Below are positions 1 through 4,589 of a DNA stretch of 5,613 nt, one piece after another. Below the pieces are notes generated by a model that saw only the letters and a list, made by a program, of their open reading frames with translations, did no database searches and was not told the DNA's origin. Positions within the stretch are counted from its first letter, which is position 1, and the number at the start of each line of letters is the position of its first letter. The DNA comes from Pseudomonadota bacterium (lineage in GTDB: Bacteria > Desulfobacterota > BSN033 > G020346125): positions 1 through 5,613 of the forward strand of contig DAOVIU010000111.1 in NCBI GenBank assembly GCA_030673585.1, written 5' to 3'. Both the position numbers and the translations under genes were made by a program.

Positions 1-112
1 AACCCCCGTTTGATAGGTGGGAATGATGGAATTCGTGACCGCGAACGGTTAAGCCCACCGGAAACAGGGGATTTTCATCGGTTACCTGGGCAATCACATA
101 ACCATGGCCCTA
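1..112 (-). pseudogene. dsrN: Continuation of the DsrN/CbiA glutaminase domain beyond an in-frame TAG, cut by the window edge
   Basis: Reading on in the same frame after the TAG at 110-112 gives 36 open codons to the window edge. They fit the CbiA/CobB/DsrN family: GHGYVIAQVTDENPLFP is followed by VRGHEFHHS, which carries the glutaminase-triad histidine of the usual GHEFHYS motif. The family typically reads KRPQG at the position where this gene reads KRP-TAG-G, so one C-to-T change in a CAG codon would explain the stop. This is a nonsense mutation, a sequencing error or, much less likely, a recoded amber codon. DsrN is thought to amidate the sirohydrochlorin/siroheme used by DsrAB. The 3' end lies outside the window. 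Confidence 0.8.
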
Positions 113-667
113 GGGTCTTTTGAACATCTTTACGTCAGCTGCGATGGCACCGACCATCTCATGCCATTTCCCCTGCCAGTTTATACCGCGGCACAAATAC
201 ATAAGGCCAGCGCATTCGGCATACACCGGGAGATCTTCCTCCAAGGAATCGAAGCACGCCTGTAAATTTTCCGTAGGGGCCCCGAGGAGGATGATATCGC
301 CGGTGGAACCGTGGAAATTAATCAGGCCACTGCCGTACTGTTCCCAGACATCGCATATGTCGCTTAATGCCTTCGTGGTGCAAAACCAACCGGCAGGGTG
401 ATTTACGCGGAAAGTATGGAAAGACGCAATGTTGGGGAATTTCTCGGGCATGTCGGAATACCTTCCGATTACTTCCCCACCATACCCCGTGACACCGACA
501 ATTCCACCATGTTTCCAATGAGTTATCTTTTCGTTAAAGGATATCTCCTGAACGTCCAAAAGTTCCTTTGCCGCTTGATTTTTCTTCGCCATGCGCTTGA
601 TTTCTTTCACGTAGCTGGGCCAGGGGCCCTTCTCAAGCTTATCTACTAGTGGAGTTCCTTTTCCCAT
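110..667 (-). CDS. dsrA: DsrA N-terminus fused in frame to DsrN/CbiA glutaminase domain (hybrid, probably non-functional)
   Basis: This 185-residue frame starts at ATG 667, with GGAG (676-679) eight bases upstream. Residues 1 to ~143 read as the N-terminus of dissimilatory sulfite reductase alpha: LEKGPWPS (11-18), [10 protein letters not shown] (50-59), VIGRYSD (66-72) and [11 protein letters not shown] (119-129). DsrA is normally ~400-440 residues. All of the siroheme/[4Fe-4S] cysteine region and the ferredoxin domain are missing. From residue ~144 the protein is instead the C-terminal class I glutaminase domain of the CbiA/CobB/DsrN amidase family: [13 protein letters not shown] (146-158) holds the nucleophile Cys152, followed by MVG (171-173) and MFKRP (181-185). 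The amidase's N-terminal ATP-binding domain is absent. A TAG at 110-112 ends the frame, although homologous sequence continues to base 1. The gene lies 59 bases after iscS on the same strand. Neither half should be catalytically complete. The domain assignments are strong. Whether the join is genomic or an assembly chimera cannot be decided here. Confidence 0.85.
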   Translation of the reverse strand: MGKGTPLVDKLEKGPWPSYVKEIKRMAKKNQAAKELLDVQEISFNEKITHWKHGGIVGVTGYGGEVIGRYSDMPEKFPNIASFHTFRVNHPAGWFCTTKALSDICDVWEQYGSGLINFHGSTGDIILLGAPTENLQACFDSLEEDLPVYAECAGLMYLCRGINWQGKWHEMVGAIAADVKMFKRP

Positions 668-694
668 TTTCTCATCTCCATGTTTATTTTCTTC

Positions 695-717
695 ACCAAT
701 ATTTGGTCACTGTGTGA
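695..717. promoter_or_regulatory. Two adjacent small palindromes upstream of the dsrA' start (possible operator)
   Basis: In the 59-base gap between the iscS stop and the dsrA' start lie ACCAA-TAT-TTGGT (695-707) and TCAC-TGT-GTGA (707-717), sharing one base. They sit about 28-50 bases upstream of the ATG at 667, where a regulator could bind. I recognise no specific regulator consensus, and arms of four to five bases can arise by chance. Confidence 0.25.
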
Positions 718-726
718 ATGCCGCCT

Positions 727-1893
727 TCAACTCCCCTTCTTCCTATAAAGCGGCGATATGTTCCTGAGAGTTTCCACGACCTTTTTCAGGGTTTCGAGCG
801 CTCTGTCCATCTCCTCGAGGGTATTTGTTATGCCGAAAGAGAAGACCAAGGTTCCTTGAGCTGTTGCGTAATCCCTGCCGATGGAGAGGAGCACGTGAGA
901 TGCTCGGAGTGACCCGGATGCGCAGGCCGAACGGGTGGAAACACAGATCCCTTCATCATCGAGTAACAACACCATCGACTCTCCCTCCACATAGCTCACC
1001 GATATCGAGACAAGGTTTGGAAGGCTCTGGGTCGGATGACCATTGAGGATGATTTCATCGATGAACCCAAGGCCATCAATAAAGGCCTTTTTTAACTGGA
1101 GCACGTGGTCTGTGCGCCGGGGCATCTCCTCTCTGGCCAACTCTGCGGCCTTTCCCATTCCCACGATCCCCACCATGTTGTGGGTTCCCCCCCTCATGTT
1201 GTTTTCCTGCATCCCCCCGTCGAGGAGTGGCCAGATCTCCGTTTTCGGACGGATGTAGAGGGCCCCCATCCCCGAAGGGCCATAGAACTGATTGGCTGCT
1301 ATGCTCAGAAGATCCACCCCCATCTCCTGAACATCCACAGGGACTACCCCCGCCGATGCCACCGCATCACAGTGAAAGGGTATATTCCTTTCCCTTGTAA
1401 TTCTGCCGATCTCTGCAATGGGTTCAATGGTCCCAATCTCATTGTTGGCATGCATGATGCTCACCAAAATGGTCTCATTCGTGATGGCCTTCTTCACATC
1501 GTTGTGATCGACCAACCCAAACTCATCCACTGGGACCGAGGTCACCCGATAGCCCATCCTCTCCAACATCCGGAGGGATTTCAGCACGGCATTGTGCTCG
1601 ATGTTGGAGGTGATGATGTGTTTCCCCTTTTTAGCCCTCGCAAAGGCCTCTCCCTTTATTGCATGGTGGATGGACTCAGTCCCCCCAGAGGTGAAGACCA
1701 CCTCCTGGGGATTGGCGTTGATCAACTTTGCCACTTCTTCTCGCGCACCTTCGAGGGCTTCAAGGGCCGCATCCCCAAGGTGGTGCTGGCTTACCGGATT
1801 GCCAAAACTATTGCTGAGGGAATCGATCATCGCCCTCTTCACCTCGGGATGAAGGGGCGTGGCGGAGATATGGTCCAAATAGATGGTTTCCAT
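727..1893 (-). CDS. iscS: IscS/NifS-like cysteine desulfurase homologue lacking the PLP lysine (Archaeoglobus type)
   Basis: This 388-residue fold-type I aminotransferase-class V protein is full length for IscS/NifS. It starts at ATG 1893 with AAGGAG (1900-1905) six bases upstream. Retained features are TSGGTES (68-74), the PLP-stacking His100 (IEHNAV), HANNEIGTIEP (148-158), Asp176 and the mobile-loop nucleophile Cys324 (STRSACASGS). The usual HK of SxHKxYGPKG is replaced by Asn201-Gln202 (AANQFYGPSG; CAG codon at 1288-1290), so the Schiff-base lysine is gone. Also altered relative to E. coli IscS are Gln183 (Ala179 here), Ser203 (Ala here) and the Arg of the LRFS strand (Val350 here). A. 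fulgidus IscS, as I recall it, has the same Asn followed by a non-Lys residue, a similar YIEGES...SACSS stretch and a similar ...SPLYRR tail. It is reported to lack desulfurase activity and to donate its Cys as a cluster ligand. The gene follows iscU by 27 bases, so they are presumably co-transcribed and the proteins partners. It may be a pseudo-desulfurase acting as an assembly partner. Confidence 0.93.
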   Translation of the reverse strand: METIYLDHISATPLHPEVKRAMIDSLSNSFGNPVSQHHLGDAALEALEGAREEVAKLINANPQEVVFTSGGTESIHHAIKGEAFARAKKGKHIITSNIEHNAVLKSLRMLERMGYRVTSVPVDEFGLVDHNDVKKAITNETILVSIMHANNEIGTIEPIAEIGRITRERNIPFHCDAVASAGVVPVDVQEMGVDLLSIAANQFYGPSGMGALYIRPKTEIWPLLDGGMQENNMRGGTHNMVGIVGMGKAAELAREEMPRRTDHVLQLKKAFIDGLGFIDEIILNGHPTQSLPNLVSISVSYVEGESMVLLLDDEGICVSTRSACASGSLRASHVLLSIGRDYATAQGTLVFSFGITNTLEEMDRALETLKKVVETLRNISPLYRKKGS

Positions 1894-1920
1894 GGTCTGC
1901 TCCTTATTTCAAGGAACTCA

Positions 1921-2442
1921 TTATTCATGACGATGCACCGTAGGTTTTCCACACAAGGTGCAGATAGGGGCTTCCTCGGGTAGGTCCACATCGCAATAGG
2001 GACAGTAGCAACGGTCCTCCCTGTGCTCGAGGGGCTCCACCTTTCCCCGTTGACGCTTCTGTGGCCTGGCCCGGCCCTCTTTTCGCTCATAATAGTCCAT
2101 GATCGCCTGATGGAGGGCGTCAGCGCCCAAGTTCGAGCAGTGAAGCTTATTCTTGGGAAGTCCCTCCAACTGCTCGACCACGGACTTATTTGAGATTTTC
2201 AGGGCCTCCTCCAAAGTCTTTCCCTTGGCCATCTCGGTCACCATGCTCGACACTGCAATGGCCGCCCCACACCCAAAGGTCTCGAACTTGATGTCCTCGA
2301 TCTGGTCGTCCCTGACTTTGAGCGTAATGGTCATCATATCGCCACAGACTGGATTGCCAACCTCTCCAATCCCATCGGCATCCTCAATCCTCCCCACATT
2401 TTGGGGATTCTTGAAGTGTTTCATAACGATCTCCGAATACAC
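1921..2442 (-). CDS. iscU: IscU-type Fe-S scaffold with C-terminal zinc-ribbon-like tail
   Basis: Residues 1 to ~122 are a complete IscU scaffold. The three cluster-ligand cysteines are Cys33 (NPVCGD), Cys58 (FGCGAAIA) and Cys102 (HCSNLG). Asp35, the residue that tunes cluster release, is kept. Residues ~123-173 are an extra tail: a basic linker, then Cys145, Cys147, Cys150, Cys161 and Cys164 in a C-x-C-x2-C-x10-C-x2-C arrangement, ending in a His-containing tail. This resembles a small zinc ribbon, not the [2Fe-2S] or Nfu domains of classic NifU. The HscA-binding LPPVK motif of proteobacterial IscU appears as LPKNK (95-99), and no hscAB lies in the window. The start is GTG, supported by a strong ribosome site. 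The next in-frame ATG is residue 7, but starting there would drop conserved N-terminal residues (YSEIV). The protein should assemble Fe-S clusters in the cytoplasm together with the adjacent IscS. Confidence 0.95.
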   Translation of the reverse strand: MYSEIVMKHFKNPQNVGRIEDADGIGEVGNPVCGDMMTITLKVRDDQIEDIKFETFGCGAAIAVSSMVTEMAKGKTLEEALKISNKSVVEQLEGLPKNKLHCSNLGADALHQAIMDYYERKEGRARPQKRQRGKVEPLEHREDRCYCPYCDVDLPEEAPICTLCGKPTVHRHE

Positions 2443-2447
2443 GGCAT

Positions 2448-2455
2448 CCTCCTTT
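2448..2455 (-). promoter_or_regulatory. Ribosome binding site setting the GTG start of iscU
   Basis: On the minus strand AAAGGAGG lies five bases upstream of the GTG at 2442-2440, an almost ideal Shine-Dalgarno match and spacing. An out-of-frame ATG overlaps the end of this motif and is too close to be used. The site argues for the GTG start over the later in-frame ATG. Confidence 0.75.
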
Positions 2456-2542
2456 CAATCGGATCCAATAATAGGAAATTACATGGAACGTAAGCCAACA
2501 GGTAATTCTGTCCCCCTCGTTTTCTTGAAAAGCTTTATTCAA

Positions 2543-3358
2543 TCATTTTTTATACGTTGGATTTGCAAGATAGGCCCGTTTCAAAGTATCTCCACGAAGC
2601 CCATTCCGTAACGCTTCCAAAGCGAGGATTTCCTCCGGCGGGATGTTACCCAGGTTGACGTTGGGCCCGAACTTGAGTATCAGGTGTTGCTGCTGGCCCT
2701 TAATCGGTGCTTCCCATTCAAGTTTCGTGGGATCGTCCACATCGGCGATGATGTTATCGATCTCATCCTGTTTTACCTTTCCCTCGGCATCGTATATCCC
2801 CACACCCTTTCCCGCTTCCCTTGCTTCGACGATAACTTTAAATGCCCCGCACTCCAGATCCAACGCGATCTCTTTGTGCATCAGATCGAGGGCAACCTTC
2901 TCGCTGGGGTCCTTCTTGCCAACCTCAGAAACGACTCTGAAACCCATGTCCACAGCGCGCTTGATGCAGTCGGCCCGGGTCTCCATATCAACCTCAATGG
3001 TCCCATCGGAGAACTCGATGGCATTGAACCCCAGTTCCTTGCAGCGCTTCAGATACTGGGGGTATGTCCCCTGCCAGACGCTGACCTCGAGGAACGTCCC
3101 GCCAGGGCAGACGAAAATATCCGCATCCTTGATCATCTCCGTTTTCTTGGCCAAGTAGTCCATGTCCAAGAAGGCACTCGTTCCGAATGTCAATTTAATG
3201 AAATCGATTACGTCACCGGCGGTGTCGATTAAGTCCTTCACGGCGTTGAGGCCCAAACCCTTGTCAATGACCATGGTTACACCTTCGGCGCGAGGCTTAA
3301 CGGTCCGCCCTGGAAGGGGCATTTCAAATACTCCCTCAAAAGATTTCATGCGGCTCAT
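2543..3358 (-). CDS. comA: Phosphosulfolactate synthase (ComA family)
   Basis: This 271-residue TIM-barrel protein is full length for the ComA family. ComA adds sulfite to phosphoenolpyruvate to give (R)-2-phospho-3-sulfolactate. That is the first step of coenzyme M synthesis in methanogens and of sulfolactate formation in some bacteria. Family motifs occur in order: GVTMVIDKGLG (26-36), KLTFGTSA (55-62), CPGGTFLEV (84-92), AIEFSDGTI (113-121), SEVGKKDPSEK (144-154), VEAREAGKGVGIYD (177-190), EAPIKGQQQ (216-224), FGPNVNLGNI (230-239) and LEALRNGLRGDT (247-258). The start at ATG 3358 lies one base after the stop of the upstream kinase-like gene, and its GGAGGGG ribosome site is inside that gene, so translation is probably coupled. 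No comB, comC or comDE is visible. Sulfite is also the substrate of DsrAB, whose remnant lies downstream. The family assignment is secure. The end product in this organism is unknown. Confidence 0.95.
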   Translation of the reverse strand: MSRMKSFEGVFEMPLPGRTVKPRAEGVTMVIDKGLGLNAVKDLIDTAGDVIDFIKLTFGTSAFLDMDYLAKKTEMIKDADIFVCPGGTFLEVSVWQGTYPQYLKRCKELGFNAIEFSDGTIEVDMETRADCIKRAVDMGFRVVSEVGKKDPSEKVALDLMHKEIALDLECGAFKVIVEAREAGKGVGIYDAEGKVKQDEIDNIIADVDDPTKLEWEAPIKGQQQHLILKFGPNVNLGNIPPEEILALEALRNGLRGDTLKRAYLANPTYKK

Positions 3359-3359
3359 T

Positions 3360-4334
3360 TCAGATCCCCTCCATACAATTTTGCGCGCCGGCCAAGGTGG
3401 ACTTGACCGGGTTAAGGCTCACTTGATCCACAAATCGATACATGGCCTCCAGGCGCCTAGCCATCAGGTCCGGCGTATCCAGGCTTTCAACTGGAATCCG
3501 ATCGTACATGACGAACGGGGAGACAAACTTCTCGGTGGCGTTGTCCAAGAGGAGTTTGGCGATTTTTTCCCTTCGGGTGATTGTCTTGACGATGGGGATA
3601 TCGCGCCCCGACTCGATCCTTGCGTCCACAACCGTGACACGAGGGTTGAGATAGTGAGGCTGAGCGGCAATGGTTCCCATGTCAATGGCGATTTTGTGGC
3701 CCCAGGGATCGGCCACATCGGGTATCTCCAGACTAAGCTTCTCTTTAGCCTGAGGGAAATCGTAGATCAGATTCCCCACCCGGATGTTGTCATAGAGGGA
3801 GCCCATGTAAAACAGATACCCCTGATCTGTAAACTGGAAATGGGTCATCTCCGTGCTGAAGATCCGCCAGTCCTCCTCAAGTCCCTTGAGGAGGAAGACG
3901 GTTTTCCCTGCTCCGGGGCCTCCCACCACCAGGAGCAGGGTGTTCCGAGAGGGGCTGAACATCGAGCTGGCATGAAAGCTGTAAATCTGATGGTAGCGTT
4001 CCAGCGTGACGAGGAGGTACTTGAAGTAAAGCCCCAAGTTCCCAAAGAGCGAGTAACGGTTGTCCGAACACTCCTTCTCATAGCGGGTGAAATCCCCCGT
4101 AGCAAAAAGCACCCTCTCCGTGATGGTAACCTGGGGATACACATGCGGGTCGTCGATGACGATGAAATATGCGTCCAGATCATCGGTATACGGGATGGGC
4201 TCGATGGAGTGGATGTTCGTGAGCAGCGACTCCATGACCTGCCCCTCAAAGTATCGAGGCTCAGTTACGAGCTTCTCGTTGTTGGAGACGATGCCCATTC
4301 TGGCCTGGACGATCTTTACCGCACGCCTGAACAC
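3360..4334 (-). CDS. P-loop ATPase/kinase-like protein, HPr-kinase/PEPCK-like (function unknown)
   Basis: With the GTG start at 4334 the protein has 324 residues. It shows one clear motif, a Walker A loop GGPGAGKT (residues 138-145; DNA 3900-3923). The loop is preceded by a hydrophobic strand NTLLLVV and, about 18 residues earlier, by SFHASS, a layout seen in HPr-kinase-like proteins (a His/Ala/Ser stretch just before the P-loop strand). I do not see the HprK signature or a clear Walker B, so the family call is tentative. I see no transmembrane segment or signal peptide. The frame stays open upstream to a TTG at 4517. However, a strong promoter (4480-4508) overlaps that end, the first ~50 extra residues look non-coding, and a purine-rich AGGAACGGGG lies six bases before the GTG. 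The gene is tightly coupled to comA (stop TGA 3362-3360), so a role in phosphosulfolactate metabolism or its control is a reasonable guess, not a demonstration. Confidence 0.8.
   Translation of the reverse strand: MFRRAVKIVQARMGIVSNNEKLVTEPRYFEGQVMESLLTNIHSIEPIPYTDDLDAYFIVIDDPHVYPQVTITERVLFATGDFTRYEKECSDNRYSLFGNLGLYFKYLLVTLERYHQIYSFHASSMFSPSRNTLLLVVGGPGAGKTVFLLKGLEEDWRIFSTEMTHFQFTDQGYLFYMGSLYDNIRVGNLIYDFPQAKEKLSLEIPDVADPWGHKIAIDMGTIAAQPHYLNPRVTVVDARIESGRDIPIVKTITRREKIAKLLLDNATEKFVSPFVMYDRIPVESLDTPDLMARRLEAMYRFVDQVSLNPVKSTLAGAQNCMEGI
3366..3372 (-). promoter_or_regulatory. Ribosome binding site of comA inside the upstream gene
   Basis: GGAGGGG on the minus strand lies seven bases before the comA ATG and within the last codons of the kinase-like gene. 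With only one base between the upstream TGA and this ATG, it suggests translational coupling. Confidence 0.65.
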
Positions 4335-4340
4335 GTCAAA

Positions 4341-4350
4341 CCCCGTTCCT
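4341..4350 (-). promoter_or_regulatory. Candidate ribosome binding site for the kinase-like gene (supports GTG 4334)
   Basis: On the minus strand AGGAACGGGG ends six bases before the in-frame GTG at 4334-4332 and lies just after the TAA of the possible 31-codon ORF. It is a moderate, not ideal, Shine-Dalgarno sequence, but no better in-frame start with a site is seen in the leader. Confidence 0.4.
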
Positions 4351-4351
4351 A

Positions 4352-4447
4352 TTAATTTCGATCCATAACGGGTGCCGTTAGGGGGATTATCCCGGTTACC
4401 CTTTCGATCAAGTTGACAGCCGCTGCCAGTACTATCCCTCTGAGCAT
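4352..4447 (-). CDS. Possible 31-residue small protein or leader peptide
   Basis: An ATG (4447-4445) to TAA (4354-4352) frame encodes a 31-residue peptide with a hydrophobic, plausible composition: MLRGIVLAAAVNLIERV, then a short Pro-containing end. It falls entirely in the leader between the promoter at 4480-4508 and the kinase-like start at 4334. Its TAA abuts the candidate ribosome site of that gene, as for a coupled leader peptide. Against it, no good Shine-Dalgarno sequence precedes the ATG; the nearest AGGA is 16 bases away. It is in a different frame from the kinase-like gene, so it could also be the true N-terminus separated by a frameshift. I do not recognise a family. Confidence 0.3.
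   Translation of the reverse strand: MLRGIVLAAAVNLIERVTGIIPLTAPVMDRN
4366..4380. repeat. Perfect inverted repeat in the leader of the kinase-comA transcript
   Basis: TAACGG-GTG-CCGTTA has 6-base arms and a 3-base loop, and lies ~100 bases downstream of the predicted transcription start and ~30 bases before the kinase-like GTG. It could form a small RNA hairpin near the ribosome site or act as a protein-binding site. No poly-U run follows, so it is not an intrinsic terminator. Confidence 0.4.
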
Positions 4448-4479
4448 TTTTTGATTGCCAAATTCCTGATTTTGCATAT

Positions 4480-4508
4480 TCTATATTACATTCTGAATTT
4501 GAGGTCAA
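4480..4508 (-). promoter_or_regulatory. Sigma-70-type promoter for the leftward kinase-comA(-iscU-iscS) genes
   Basis: Minus-strand TTGACC (4508-4503) and TATAGA (4485-4480) are separated by exactly 17 bases in an AT-rich stretch, close to the TTGACA/TATAAT consensus. Transcription would begin near 4473, leaving a leader of about 140 bases before the GTG at 4334. The position, between divergently oriented genes and pointing into the leftward cluster, supports it. It also argues against the longer TTG-initiated (4517) version of the kinase-like protein, because that start lies upstream of the promoter. Whether the transcript reaches iscU and iscS through the 100-base gap is unknown. Confidence 0.6.
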
Positions 4509-4589
4509 CCATGTCAAGACGCAAGGTCATGTGATCGGTCGGGGGGTCGCTCCACCGGCTGCTTTTCAAAAAATTGCGCGAGACTCCGT

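Noticed and set aside
231..236. AGATCT palindrome close to the dsrA'/'dsrN junction
   Set aside because: It might hint at a restriction-site ligation chimera, but a 6-base palindrome is common and the exact junction cannot be placed without the parent sequences.
1105..1983. Long plus-strand open frame (292 codons) opposite iscS
   Set aside because: It is an antisense shadow of a well-conserved gene, rich in His/Arg/Pro without any recognisable domain.
2468..2498. Possible promoter for iscU on the minus strand: TTGGCT (2498-2493) and TATTAT (2473-2468)
   Set aside because: The 19-base spacing and weak -35 are too poor to claim. Nothing else in the 100-base comA-iscU gap forms a convincing promoter or terminator.
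3162..4355. Long plus-strand open frame (397 codons) opposite comA and the kinase-like gene
   Set aside because: It spans two coupled genes on the other strand, one with unmistakable family motifs, and itself shows no domain.
4455..4482. Rightward promoter for the LarA-family gene: TTGCCA, 16 bases, TATTCT
   Set aside because: Both boxes are mediocre and overlap the stronger leftward promoter. AT-rich sequence gives such matches easily.
4335..4517. N-terminal extension of the kinase-like frame to a TTG at 4517
   Set aside because: The extension overlaps a good promoter, has no ribosome site, and its first ~50 residues have an unnatural composition. The GTG at 4334 is preferred, though not proven.
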